Assembly: GCA_022113835.1 (NCBI GenBank)
Contig: JAILWY010000013.1
Coordinates: 1-64,000 of the forward strand
DNA length: 64,000 nt
Direction of reading: 5' to 3'
Origin: Atopsyche davidsoni
Lineage: Eukaryota > Arthropoda > Insecta > Trichoptera > Hydrobiosidae
Position 1 is the stretch's first letter. The number at the start of each line of letters is the position of its first letter. Positions 23,236 through 37,155 of the stretch are shown here, in pieces. Made by a program: the position numbers and the translations under genes. The notes beneath the pieces were generated by a model that saw nothing but the letters and a program-made list of their open reading frames with translations, was not told the origin of the DNA and did no database searches.

Positions 23236-25199
23236 TCACCAGTGGGGTTTGGTGCGATCGATGGTCCACTGCTGATAAGTGTTGTTGGGGTCACATGTGA
23301 GTAGCGATAGCAACTTAGAGTTGGGGTTGAGAGCCAGGCATTTGGCGTACACACGGTGTGACAATTGCCGCGTGCTGGAAGAGTACTGCCAAGGCCCGTC
23401 TACCGTGCCCAAGCGACAGTACGCAATCTTGATGCCCTGCAGATCGGCTTCGATGCATCGCTCACCGACACCCAGCTGACCCGCACTGTTAAGACGAAAC
23501 AACTGGTTGTTTCCCATACCGTGGCACAATCCCGTAGCCAAGTATGCTGGCGCAGCACGGCCCATGGTGTCCAAGCAGGTACCGGCTGCCACAGACTTTA
23601 CTGTCCCCCAATGCTCGTTAGGTGGTAGCTTAGGAAACTTGTCATACACGTCGTATGCAACATTCTCCATAAACCACGTAAAACTCTTACATTTCAGTCG
23701 ACTCTTCAGTTGGAGCTGTTCGCTTATGTCACCCATGTCCAGAAAACGAGCCATCGGCTCTCGGGTATAAAAATATTCTTTGTGCTCCTCATCAAACCAT
23801 GTCTCGATAACTCTCTTGTAATTGATGGTGATGAGTGGCCCCTTCTTTTTGTTTGCAAGTTTTCCAAAACTGTAGGGCATGAAACCACGGTAGACATGTC
23901 CCACCCGAGAGCAAGGCACCCATTCGATAGTCCCTCCGCACTGCCACACCTTAAAACTCAACTCAAAGTTTTCTCCACCCCATATAAGAAGACCGGAATC
24001 GTAAGCACCAAGATCCAGAAAGTACTGCCTATTCATAGCAAACAAACCGCCAGCGTGGGTGGGACTTCTGTAGGGTTCAGAATCATGAGCTCGACGCCGA
24101 GCCTCCTTGTCAGGGAGCTCGTTCTCTTTGTAAAGCATTCCCCACTCGAATATTCCGCGATAGTGAATGTTGGCAGCGTACACCGGGCGATACTCAAAGG
24201 TCTTATGATCGATACCGTCAATTATGGGCACTGTCATGGTGCGGAAGTCACGGTGGATGGGAGCGAGGAGGGGAGGCAGCCAGTTAAGATTGACCTCGCA
24301 GTGGGCATCCAGGAATACGATAACCTCACCTGTAGCCTCCTTGGCCCCTCGAGACCGAGTCCTAATGAGGCCTTCTCGCTCTGAATTTCTAATCAATCGC
24401 ACTTTTCCATCCCATCTTTCGATATACTGTTCCAGCTTGCTGCCGAGATCCTCTTTATCAGAGAAATCGTCCACCTGAAATGACAACAATCTTTTAAAAG
24501 TCAGCCAAGAGACTGTCTGATATTGATAACATTTTTAACAGAGTACTTGGTGGAATTCCACTTTAACTTCCTAAAATTCCTTTTATCAAACTGACTTTGA
24601 TAATGCCGAAGTGAAAAGTTGGCAAAACTGGTCACCAATAAAAATTAATATGTTGAAAAATCATCAAATATTTTATTTTATTTAAAATATTCCTAAATAT
24701 AGCACCCAACAGAGAGTGAGTGACTGTCTGACTAACTCACCAACAACACTTCTCGCAGCATATCTGGCGGAGATCGATTGATGACGGAGTGCACAGTGCG
24801 CATGAGCACGGACCAACCCTCGTTGTGAAAAACCACAATAACCGAGGTAGAAGGGAGATGACGAGGATAGTCCCAATGGCGGCACTGTTCAAGGCGCGTG
24901 TCAGTCACAGAGCGATCTAAAGAGATCTCATCGGAGCAGGCCATGTTCATGCCGTATTGAGATTCAGACTCGGCGACATCGTTAGCCTGGCTATCACGCA
25001 TGCTGTGAGCTTTGCCCTCTTCACCGGGCCCCGAGCGAGGTGTCACATCTCTTGGCTCGAAATTCCCTATTCTTCCTAAATATGTACAGATAAAAAGGAG
25101 TGAGTGATTCTCTCATTGTTCAATATAAAATCTGAATTATTTAATTACATTCATCGGCAAATAGGCGATATATTTATTTTGTGTCTCTCATTTACCGAT

Positions 25200-25252
<53 letters not shown>

Positions 25253-27438
25253 TGTGATTAAGCATATTTTTTCACACATTGAAAACGATTAAAGAAAACT
25301 CTCAGAAAATATCATCATGACTTGTGTGGGATATAAATAAATATATATGTATATACAATAAAATGAATCACAAATTCTTAATACATATAATGACTATCTA
25401 TACAATACATTACTTAAAATTTTATCATTTCCAATATCGTCTGACCTGACATATCATTATGATAATGTAAAAAATTATAAAAGGGGTTTCATACAGTTAA
25501 ATAAATCAATTTTGGATTTAACTGTTACAGAAATAATAATTGTGAAATACCAATCGAATTGTGCAGTTAAGAAACCTTCACAAGGGATATACCCAATACA
25601 CCTATACCCCCGTTTACGGCCTTGATACGTTCCACGAAACTTGGCCGCTAACCGAAAAGCCGTATAACGGATCAATTATTCTAATACAAATTCAATGGGA
25701 TCGGTTCCAAATTTGTTAAATATGTAACACTTTTTACACATTCTGGCCATATTTTTTTCCATAGTTCATTGTTGTTAATTTTAATTCCTTCCGTGATTCA
25801 CTGATGCTGTCAACAGCATCTTTGGTGTTATAGTTTTTCCAAAATGTTTTAATTGAAGCTTTACCATCGGTTTCCTTAATCAGTTGTCGGAAATTTCGGC
25901 GTAGGTAATATGCCTTAAAAGTGGCTATTGCACCCTGATCCATTGGTTGGATCAGAGCTGTTGTATTTTTCGGAAGGTACTCAATCATGACATCTTCAGA
26001 TAGCTCGGATAAATTTGTAAGATGCCCTGGTGCATTATCCAAAATTAGCAAAGCCTTGTTGGTTAAGTTATTGTCTCGCAAATATTTTTTCACTTCTGTA
26101 CAAAAGTGATTTTTGAACCAATCCTCAAAAGTAGCTTTAGTCATCCAAGCTTTCTTGTTGGATTTCATATGACGGGTAATTGATTATTAATTAGTCCTTT
26201 AAGAGGCCTTGGATTTTCAGACAAATATATTAAAAGTGGTTTTAGCTTAAAATCACCCGCGGCATTTGAACCAAGTAGCAAAGTTAATCGTTCTTTAGAT
26301 ACCTTATAACCAGGTGCAGATTTTTCGGTTTTTGATCAGGCATTCGCTTCCAATAAAGCCCTGTTTCGTCTACGTTAAACACTTGTTCAGGTTCAATTTT
26401 TCAAACCATCCTCGGCTTGCTTGGAATGTGACATCTTCAGCAGATTCATCGGTATCTCCATTCTTCAAATTTTCGAAAATACTTAAAGCTTTTTCCTGGA
26501 TAATCATTTGACTCATTGGCATTCTCCGTTTTTTGATGTCCCTAAAGGCCCTAATTATTTCCTATTTTTCCAGTTAATGTGTAACAATCAGTAATAAATA
26601 TGTACACAAAACACTCACAGACAAGTCTAAACCGGCCGCTCTATGAGCAAACACTGAATAACGCTCGTAAACAAAATAACATCGAAAAAAAGTTTTTTGG
26701 CGGTTATAGTGAAACATTTTAGGCCGTATATCGAAAACGTGCCATAATTGAAAAGGGCCGTTATAGCGAAAGGCCGTATAACGACCGGCCGTATAACGAC
26801 CGGCCGTATAGCGAGGTATAGGTGTACTGGTAATCGGTAACTGGTAAAGATCCTACTAATATATATGTAAATTCTCAGTATGAAAATGTAGTTTTCGCTG
26901 TTGTTCACCTACAGATGACGAATTATACAATGCATATAATTTTAAACACTAAAACTTTTTATAGACTTTTTAAAATTTGATCTGATTATTGTTTAACAAA
27001 AAAAATTCACATGACATTCGCTTAAATTGATAATTATAGATTTCAACATTAAGCAATAAGGAAAAAAACATGACATATTATCTTGCATACGTATGATGAT
27101 ATCGAATCTCTAGTGTACATTTATGAAAAACAGTATTACGACAGTACCGTGAGTCCAAATAAAAAAAAACAATAAGATGTATCTTTATAGTATGTATGAA
27201 ATGTATATTTATATATATGATAAATGTTAATAAATATTATTTAAAAGTCGCATGTGCGGTACTACTTACCGGCTACGAGTATTGGAACTTCCTTAGCTTT
27301 TTGAACTGACTTTAATGCGTTCGGCGATGGTTCATCTTCTCGACTCAGTGAAAATAATAAATAAACAACAAGAAATCCCCCTGTAACCGTACAGCAAATT
27401 CGGACGAGCCGATCTCTTCTAAAGTTTGTGAATCTCAT
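23236..27438 (-). CDS. pgant7: Polypeptide N-acetylgalactosaminyltransferase 7-like (insect pgant7)
   Basis: A Golgi type II glycosyltransferase that adds GalNAc to Ser/Thr; GALNT7 relatives prefer substrates that already carry GalNAc. Three exons on the minus strand, 27438-27270, 25075-24741 and 24474-23236, join to exactly 581 codons with stop. ATG at 27438 gives a short basic cytoplasmic tail and a membrane anchor (VRICCTVTGGFLVVYLLFSL). The catalytic part has STSVIVVFHNEGWS (about residue 132), metal-binding DAH at 224-226 (FLDAHCE), SPTHAGGLFAMNR and WGGENFELSFKVWQCGG (about 333). The ricin-type lectin domain fills residues 458-580 (TCLDTMG, CHGMGNNQLFRL, WQY, YQQW). The segment YAANIHYRGIFEWGMLYKE is what suggests the insect pgant7 subfamily. 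Intron 1 contains a Tigger element and repeats. The next gene upstream is divergent, 1.16 kb away. Confidence 0.93.
24537..24650 (+). repeat. Degenerate copy of the hammerhead-like dispersed repeat
   Basis: It carries GAGTACTTGGTGGAATTCCA and then TTGATAATGCCGAAGTGAAA, with CAAAACTGGTCACCAATAAA. The order is that of the other copies, read here on the plus strand with substitutions in the core. Confidence 0.45.
25202..25249. repeat. (TA)n microsatellite
   Basis: A TA run in intron 1 of the pgant7-like gene. Confidence 0.9.
25250..25332 (-). repeat. Fold-back SINE family, tail fragment
   Basis: GTGATTAAGCATATTTTTTC...AACTCTCAGAAAATATCATCATGACTTGTG matches the tail of the SINE at 33658-33808. 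It lacks the tRNA-like head. Confidence 0.6.
25599..26824 (-). mobile_element. Tigger/pogo-type transposon, copy 1, internally deleted
   Basis: Terminal inverted repeats CACCTATACC... (25599) and ...GGTATAGGTG (26824) are flanked by TA (25597-25598 and 26825-26826), the pogo target duplication. The minus-strand frame at 25734-26168 holds the DDE core segment (LILDNAPGHLTNLSE, TTALIQPMDQGAIATFKAYY). Upstream fragments include QASRGWFEKF-like and FNVDETGLYWKRM-like sequence in broken frames. Members are cut-and-paste transposases with CENP-B/jerky ancestry. A 1-base deletion at the HMKSNKKAW region, shared with copy 2, breaks the frame. Confidence 0.85.
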
Positions 27439-27769
27439 CCTGTCTGTCACTCTCGCTGCTGCTGCCGCCGCTGTCGTCGTCGTCGTTCTGTCAGTTGACA
27501 ACAGCTGAAAGTCACGTCAACAAAATCAAAGGTAGGTATAGTCATTTTAAAGCATTGAAGACACAAATATTGCCAGCTAATCAAACAGACGTGCCGATGC
27601 AGTCACCAATAGACTAAAATATAAATTAAACATTGGTAAAATCAACCCTAAAACTTTGATATCGATAAACTGAAATTTTGAATAATTCATTCAATGATAA
27701 TTTTAACTGCTACCGAAAATCAACCATTCTACAAAAAACAAAATAATAACCTTCAAAAGTGGTGTAAAT

Positions 27770-27950
27770 ATAGCAGTTGTGAAGGTGGCGCTTTTGACAA
27801 ACGGCGATTTCTAATGACTCATAAAATTATGCACAAAATCTCTTTAAAAAAATGAAAACGAATTCATTATTTAAAAACTACATTTTTTAATATAAAAATC
27901 TATACACACACACATATATATATATGTGTGTGTGTATAGACAGGTATATA

Positions 27951-28042
<92 letters not shown>

Positions 28043-28375
28043 TAATCTAAAGTTTCTTTAAAATTACTTACACAATGCCATCTGAGAGCTAAGAAGCACA
28101 AAAAAACGTTTTGTCGATCTGTTGACTCGGCGCAATAACAGCTTCGAGGTCGTTGCAAATAAACAGATTGGTGTTTCATATTTATACATCGGCTTAAAAG
28201 ATATTTAAGCATGCTTACAAAAAAACAAAAACTTTGATTTTTTTCAAAAAATGCACATTTTAAATATTAAATCAATTTGTTTTTTTGTTGTCAGTTTTTG
28301 AATTATTTGTATTGGAAGTTTTGTTGTCGAAATCGCCATTTGTCAAGAGCACCATTCTAATAGCGCCGGTTATTA
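27770..28375. mobile_element. Probable MITE with long inverted ends and an internal TA microsatellite
   Basis: The left end (GTGGCGCTTTTGACAAACGG CGATTT) and the reverse complement of the right end (GGTGCTCTTGACAAATGGCG ATTT) match over about 35 bp. A TA tract lies at 27956-28038. It sits in the shared 5' region of the pgant7-like and LRPPRC genes. Exact ends are uncertain. Confidence 0.5.
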
Positions 28376-28595
28376 ATAATCTATTAGAAGCACTCATCTC
28401 AATATATACACCATTCAATAATCGCGAAAATTGGATTAATCAATAATTATTTATTTACGTATTACATTTTTTTTTACTTTATGTCAGATTGCACATCTGC
28501 TCTGCATTGTGGTATGGTGTGGTTGCCTGGATATTTATTATACATACTTGCGTAATCTCCGGCTTTTGAGGTTACATTAAATACAGTTCAATATA

Positions 28596-31500
28596 ATGTC
28601 TCATATTATACGTTCAGGAAAATTTATACGTTATTTTTCAAATGCAACTTGGACATTTGTACACTCTCGAAAAGGTCATAATTATAATGTTTTACAATAT
28701 ACGCGATCTCTCGCGCTAGATTATCCACAGTGAGTATATATAAATATATTTATAATAAATGCCTATTAATTGATTCGGTTCTTTCCTCGGTAAATCTACC
28801 CAAACTGAATACGATGGAAGAATAAGTGTCACTCGATATAATGTTTCCAAAATGACTTATGATTTTGTGATGTAGGAGGAGGAGGTATGAGCAGTCTCGT
28901 GGACAGGCGACAAATGCAGAGCGAGCGCTGAGTATCGACCCTCTGCTGCAGCGTCTGGATGCAGATGTGCGCCGCCACGGCCGCCTCAGCCGACATGACT
29001 TGGACGAAGTAGTAGAGGAGGTTCGCCTGCGTCATTCTGTCAGCAGCTCCCAATCATTGCTTATTATTCGATGCTGCGGTAAGGACTTACTATACAGAAT
29101 TAACAATTATTACTTGCGGTTTTACATTCCTTCTTCTTATGGGCCTGCGACAGCTCGTCGACTTGTCCATTATCACACTCTTTCAAACTTGCTGACTCGC
29201 CGTCTGCTCTGATAATGTATGGCATCTAAGTTGGTAACAAATTATGTATACTGTAATAATAAAATAATGCAAGTCCATGTTTACTCAGTTGTTTTGTAAA
29301 TCTATATATCTATTTACTTAATATGTTTTTGACCGTATTTTAGTAATTATTCAAATGATTTTGAATGGGTATAGTATTTTAAAACTATCAATTGCTTTGT
29401 CACTTTCACATACAACAACGCCTGACTATTAGAATGGTATAATTATAAAAAAACAAGTGACCGACCTTCCGGTTATCTCTGCTTTTGGACTTGTTCCTTT
29501 CGATCATTGTGACTGTAAAATTTTTACTTCATTAATACAAACAAAATGGAAAATGCATGCTTCTGCTGATGTCACAGTGCTATCGATCTTTAGAAAAGTA
29601 CACTCCTACTGACTAAAAAGTTGGTCTAAGACTTTAAAAAGTTTATTGCAAACCCTTTTCGATTAGGTAGATGTATTTGAATGTTCACATCATCAATTCT
29701 GAAAGGATAACTTCAAAAAGATGACATGTCTTATTCATTATGTAGACGTGCCATTCATACAAGCCGAGTCTTCATCCCGGTTAATTTTATTATATTTTTT
29801 AATAAGTTTAAAAAATTACTACAATACCTGAGTTTCTGCTTTTGTTATTGATATTTTTCTATACTTTTAATACTTGATTATTTTAGGAGATCTTGTTCCT
29901 GAAGAATTACCTGCAAAACGTACTCAGTTGGTGAAACAAATATGGCAGACCCTCATGAAGCGAAAAGTTCCAATGGACATATCTCATTACAATGCATTGC
30001 TTCGAGTTTACATTGAGAATGAGCATGACTTCTCACCCGGCGAGTTTCTTAAAGAATTGCAGGACAAGGGACTCGAACCCAACAGGTGAAGATGCATGGG
30101 ACACTCCCGCACAATTCCAATACACAATTCTCTTTCGCATACACACTTTCCAAGTACTTATCCACTCGTTTCTGGTCCATACTTTTCTTCCAAGCTCTTA
30201 ATGCCTCCATGCATGCATCGTTCCACACACACTTTCCGCACACAATTACCGGGCATATTTTTCTACGCAAAGCAACTTCAATTTATTTACCATATTTACT
30301 GGATCTTGATGATTTGATAGATAAGAAAATCATTTTAAAAAAAACTACAAAAAATATATGGCGACAAGTTTCACCAAAACTAGACGAATTGTCAAATTTT
30401 TATACCAAATTAAAAATCAACCATTGGCAATGAGTGAAACCTTCCATCAACCTATCAAATGCATCCGCAGGGTAACCTACCAGCGCCTCATGTGGCGACA
30501 TTGTCAAAGCGGGGACGTGGAGGGAGCCTCCTGCATCCTGGAACTAATGCGGGAGCAGCGACTGCCTCTTAGCAGTGCTGTGCTAGACGCGCTAGTACTG
30601 GGACATGTGCGTCAGGGTGACACAGCCGGGGCGCGTGCTGTGCTGACAGCCATGAAGGGAGCAGGCTTGAGTGCTACTCCACGCACGCATGCTCTGCTTT
30701 TGGGTGGAGTAGCACGACTTGGGGACTTGTCGGCAATGGAAGCTCTTCTGGAAGAGTGCAAAGCCAATGAAATATATCTCTCTGATAAGGTAAATATCTG
30801 ACAAGATTTTTTCTTGGACGTTCTATGTTCTATGAATATGCCTTAAAAGTGGCTATTGCACCCTGATCCATTGGTTGGATCAGAGCTGTTGTATTTTTCG
30901 GAAGGTACTCAATCATGACATCTTCAGATAGCTCGGATAAATTTGTAAGATGCCCTGGTGCATTATCCAAAATTAGCAAAGCCTTGTTGGTTAAGTTATT
31001 GTCTCGCAAATATTTTTTCACTTCTGTACAAAAGTGATTTTTGAACCAATCCTCAAAAGTAGCTTTAGTCATCCAAGCTTTCTTGTTGGATTTCATATGA
31101 CGGGTAATTGATTATTAATTAGTCCTTTAAGAGGCCTTGGATTTTCAGACAAATATATTAAAAGTGGTTTTAGCTTAAAATCACCCGCGGCATTTGAACC
31201 AAGTAGCAAAGTTAATCGTTCTTTAGACACCTTATAACCAGGCGCAGATTTTTCGGTTTTTGATCAGGCATTCGCTTCCAATAAAGCCCTGTTTTATCTA
31301 CGTTAATCACTTGTTCAGGTTTATAACCACCTCCTTCAATAATTCCCTTTAAAATTTTGGGATATTCCTTAAATGCGGCCTCATCGGCGCTAGCTGCTTC
31401 ACCTTTCATTTTCAAATTATGCAAATTAAATCTATTTTTAAATTTTTCAAACCATCTTCGGCTTGCTTGGAATGTGACATCTTCAGCGGATTCATCGGTA

Positions 31501-33273
31501 TCTCCATTCTTCAAATTTTCGAAAATATTTAAAGCTTTTTCCTGGATAATCATTTGACTCATTGGCATTCTCCGTTTGTTATTGTCCTCAATCCATATAA
31601 TCAATAGTTAAAGTAAGTTAAATAAAAAATACACAATAATTTTTTTTAATTTGTACATACATACATATGTACTTACGTACCAAAAATGTCCCTAAATAAT
31701 AAATAAAGTAAATAAGTAATAAATATGTACATAACACACTCACAGACAAGTCTAAACCTGCCGCTCTATGAGCACACACTGAATAACGCTCGTAAACAAA
31801 ATAACATTGAAAAAAAGTATTTTTGCCATTATAGCGAAACATTTTAGGCCGTATATCGAAAACATGCCTTAATTGAAAAGGGCCGTTATAGCGAGGTATG
31901 GGTGTATACATATATACGAGGCTTGTCCGTAAAATAAGTTCCACGAATTTTTTTCACATCAAAAAACTGGTTTATTTGCAAAGAAAAGTACATTTTTGGA
32001 AAGTTCAGACTTTATTTTATTTTTCTACATAATCGCCGTTGCGTTCTATGCACTTTTGCATTCGAGGCACCCACTTCTTTAAACCAGAGTCATAGAACTC
32101 TGCCGCCTGTCCGTGTAGAAAACCAACAACCGCGTTTTGCACCTCTTCACCTGTCTGGAATTGGGTTCCGCCAAGGTTTTTCTTCAACTCGGGGAAGAGA
32201 TGGAAGTCACTTGGTGCTAAGTCTGGGCTGTAGGGTGGGTGAGACACCATTTCCCATCCAAATCCTTCGATGAGGGCTGCGGTTCGATTGGCGGTGTGCG
32301 GTTGGGCGTTGTCATGGTGAAAACGCACTCCTTTTGTCAACATTCCTCTTCTCTTGTTCTGAATTGCACGTCTAAGCTTTTTCAAGGTCTCACAGTACCG
32401 GTCAGCATTGATTGTTGTCCCGCGAGGCATAAACTCGCACAACAATACGCCCTTTCGATCCCAAAAAACGCTAGCCATGATTTTCCCGGCAGACAGGATT
32501 TGTTTGAACTTCTTTGCTCTTGGCGAAGAAGGGTGCTTCCACTGCTTCGATTGCACCTTTGTTTCCGGTGTGGTGTAGTGTACCCAGGTCTCGTCACCAG
32601 TAACAATAGAGTCCAGAAATTCCTCTTCGGTTGTTCCGTGAAAAGCGAGAAATTCTTGGGCCGCTTCAACCCGCTGCCGCTGGTGGTCGGCAGTGAGCAT
32701 TTTTGGTACCCATCTTGCGCAGACTTTTGAATAGCCTAAATGTTCAGTCAAAATCTTGTCAATTGTGGTTTTGCTTACCTCCGGAATCTTTTCGCACAGC
32801 TCCCGAACTGTAACCCGTCGATCTTCAAGCATTGCCGCTTCGACTTTGGCAATTGTTTCGTCGGAAACCGATGGCCGCCCTGCACGGGCTTCGTCGTGGA
32901 CGTCTGTTCGGCCGTTTTTAAAGTCCCTGACCCATCTGCGCACCATCCCGGAGCTCATACACTCTTCTCGATACACTTGACAAAGTTCTTCGTGAATTTC
33001 CTTCGCCGATTTCTTCTTAGCGGCCAGGAAACGAATAACAGACCGCAACTCGCAGCTGGCGGGAGACGCAAGGGGAAGCTCCATCGCTGACGGCTGCTGA
33101 GCCAAGACTAAACGTCGCAGCGACGCTGGCTTGGTGAGGGATTTTATGGAATCAATTGAACTTTCCAAAAATGTACTTTACTTTGCAAATAAACCAGTTT
33201 TTTGATGTGAAAAAAATTTGTGGAACTTATTTTACGGACAAGCCTTGTATATATATAAACATTTATATATATA

Positions 33274-33319
<46 letters not shown>

Positions 33320-36300
33320 ACATATATCTACATAGTATATATCTGTATATAGTATGTATATATATTTATATATATACATACTATAGTATGTAGTATGTAT
33401 TGCATATTATATATATATATATATATATTAATATATATACATATATATGTGTGTGTGATTAAATTTTTGTTTTTTGTGACTAGTTTCACAAACATTTTAT
33501 GTTGGCATGCTAGTCACATTCATATTAGGAAAAATAGTGTTGAAATTCACCAAAAATATTTATTTTATTTATATATATATTATATAAAAAAGTATATTAA
33601 TTTTAGATTAATGTTAATCAGGATGCGTATTTATTTACCCATGCAGGTATTAGTATGTTTATGTGATTAAGCATATTTTTTCACACATTGAAAACGATTA
33701 AAGAAAACTCTCAGAAAATATCATCGTGACTTGTGAGGGATTCGAACCCACATCCCCAAGCTTTCATGGCCGGTGCATTTATCCAACTATGCTAACGAGC
33801 CACTGCAATTTAGTGAGAATTTTCAATAATCATATTCTACATATGAACTAATATGCTCGGGCTAATCGATATTTAATGATTTGCAAACACTGGACTTTTT
33901 AATTAAAGTAACAAGTGAAGCATTTTTATATCCAAAGCTGGTTATTATTATTTTTAAAATCTATTGATGTTTAGCCGAGACGCGCACCATTCAATTATAT
34001 TAATTTTAGATTAATGTTAATCAGGATGCGTATTTATTTACCCATGCAGGTATTAGTATGTTTATGTGATTAAGCATATTTTTTCACACATTGAAAACGA
34101 TTAAAGAAAACTCTCAGAAAATATCAAGTCACGATGATATTTCCTGAGAGTTTTCTTTAATCGTTTTCAATGTGTGAAAAAATATGCTTAATCACATAAA
34201 TATAAAAAAGTATCAATGAAATTATAGTATGAATATACCGGTTGACAATTTTCAGTTTTCATTGCATATGAGGTAATGTTCTTTGACAGGACTTAATGGA
34301 CGTGATAGAAGACTGCGCTGTAAGTGGACACGAAGAAAATATTCCCTTCCTTTTGGAGCAGATGCCGCGTAGCAGTGGATACAACCAGGAGGTTGTGAGC
34401 CTGGTGCTGCGTCTCGTAACTCGCGGTCGTGTCCAAGCTGCTCTGCTCGCTTACCGCTCAATGGCACGCCCTAATTCACCGGAGGAGAAAGCTCCCGTCT
34501 ACCAGGGGGCCTTTTTTGTTCGCCACCTTGTGAGGGCTGGGTGTCCTGCCGACATTACGTTGGATGTGTGCAAACAACTTCAGGATGAGGGACATGTGTT
34601 CCGAGCGTACGATATCGCCGCCCATGCTGCTGTACAATGTGGAAAATTTAACATGGCTGTGCCACTTTTTCAAGCCATTATCACATCTGGCAATCCTGTC
34701 CGTCAGCACTATTTCTGGCCTCTCCTGCTTTCTGAATATAAGACATCAGGAGCAGACGGCGTGCTTAATGTCATCCGTACTATGACAAATGATTTCAAAA
34801 TCGCTCTCAGTCAAGAGTCTCTCAGAGACTATGTTCTCCCGTGCCTTGAAATAAAAAATCCCATGGAGACGGTGGACCTATTGAGAAGTGCAAATGTGTC
34901 TACAGCATCAGCGGGCAGAGCTGTTGTAAGCGTATTGCTTTCAGAGAACAAACTTACTGAAGCGGCTAAACTGTCAATCGCTTACGGAATCCAATCTAAT
35001 TTAAGATTGACAAATAAGCAATTAATACGAGCATTTGCAGTCAATGGGGACGTGGAAGCCCTGGTATCCATTGTACACTTGAGTGTGAGTGACAACCTCA
35101 ATAATAATAAATTTTCATCGAAGCGAGATGGGGGGGATGAAGAGGAAACTTCAGACATTATCGACAAAACCGGGCAATTCATTAATGACCTTGTACGTTT
35201 TGGAAACGGCGAATGTGCTTCCTCTCTCTCTGCTGTGCTGGAAACGTTGCTGGCAAAAGGCCTTGGAATCTCAAGTGACCAGGCTGAAAAAATTCAAGAA
35301 AAACTTGGCGACAGATTGACTCCACAAATATCCGATCTGCTGAGCAAATTATTATCCGATGATCTCGAACCGATTTTAGTCCAATCTCCAAATATTCCAA
35401 ATATAAAAAGGGACTCAACCCAGCTGGAGAGTCTGATAGAAAATTCCGACGGAGAAACTGGGGCCAGTTTGAAGAAGCAACTTCTTGTCGCATACATGCG
35501 TGAAAATAATCACGAAAAGGTTCTCGAATATCTTGCCAAACTGGAAGTGGAGAATTTTACGCTGACTGCCGGTTTGACGGCTGCCGTCTCGGACTTCTTT
35601 GCTCGAGTTGAAAATCTGGATAGAGCTTTGCACTACAGAGAGGCTCTTCTTTCAAAGAATCCAGACTTTTTATTGGACAAGATGAAGGTAATTGTTGCTG
35701 CTGTATAAATTTATAGACTATTTCTTAGTAATGGTAAGAAAATAAAGACTATGATTGATTTCAGACAATGCGCCTAGTTCACCTGCTATTAACTGTAGAC
35801 CAATTTGAGAAAGCGATGGACATTTTAGATGCAGATGCTTGTCCAGATCGGCCTAACCCATCCGGCTTCTTGTACAACTCCCTCGCTTGGAAGACTCTAA
35901 ATCACCTGGCTGAACAGGGAGCCGTGGACAAGGTATTGTTATATTACATTTATAAAATAAAGTTTCTAAATCGGTAACTTACAACAACTTAATACAAACT
36001 GTACGTACACTGCAGTAGACAATCCCATTCCACCTTGAAAGAGATATATCTTTGTGCTTACTCAAAAAATGTCACCATCTGATGGATAAAAATGTCAATG
36101 TCAAATGAGTTGCATTGAATTTGTATCAAATTAATGAGCTATATTTTTTTACTTTTCAGATTCAAAAAATGTTCAAATTTCTCTTAGAAAAGTCCTATAT
36201 TCAGGTGAGCATTTTTCTGTGCATATTTCACAAAAAAAGCATATATATATATGTATATATAAATATATATACACACACACAGGGTGCGCCATATTTTATC

Positions 36301-37116
36301 TCAGTGTGTGAATAATAACTAACTTTAAAAAAAGCAACCGATTTCTATATATGTCGAGATCTGGGTGGCCAGTCAATGTCGCCTTTTTTTTGACATAACA
36401 GTGTGGCATGGCACACCGTCTTGTTGAAACCAGTAACCGTCCAGACATGACTGAGCAAACATTCACCGATATTGATTCCCATCTACTGTTTTGGCACAAA
36501 CGTCAGCGCGAACAGTCACTTTTTGGCCGTGCAATGGTGTTTCATGGATCTCGTGTGGATTCTCCGTTCCCTAAATGCGGCAATTTTGCTTGTTAACGGC
36601 GCCAGAGAGTGTGAAATGGGCCTCGTCGGTTATCAAAATTTGCTTCCAAAAATCAGGTTCAGTGTCAGCCATTTGAGCGACTGTTTGGCCGTATTTCAAG
36701 CGACATGTAGAGGCAAAATGCTGAGCGCGGTGACGATACGACACATGTTGGTTCTCAGCAACACTCTTTTACCGCTTCAACCAGTTCATTGGAATGTCTT
36801 GAGCGTTGATGAACAGCATGTGGACGATTTCTCACTGTCCCGTGCTCAAGAAAATTCGACACCAAACGATGAATAGTGTTGTCAGACGGTGCTTGTTGGC
36901 CACTATATTTTCGATGACATGCACGTTGAGTTAACACAACTGAATGACTATTTTCAATGTACAGTGTCACTATTTCGGTGCGTTGTTTCGGTGTGAAGCG
37001 ATTCATGGTTAAAATTGTACTGAATTGACATTTCAAAACATGTTTACTCAAGTCAATCGGTTGATAAATGTCAAAGTTATTCAATGTTTACATACCGGCA
37101 TAAAAGATTGTGCATC

Positions 37117-37155
<39 letters not shown>

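Noticed and set aside
23710..24384. A 224-codon plus-strand frame
   Set aside because: It is antisense to the strongly supported GalNAc-transferase exon.
33738..33800. A tRNA gene on the minus strand
   Set aside because: A and B boxes fit, but the acceptor stem does not pair and the same segment with the same tail recurs at several places, so it is a SINE.
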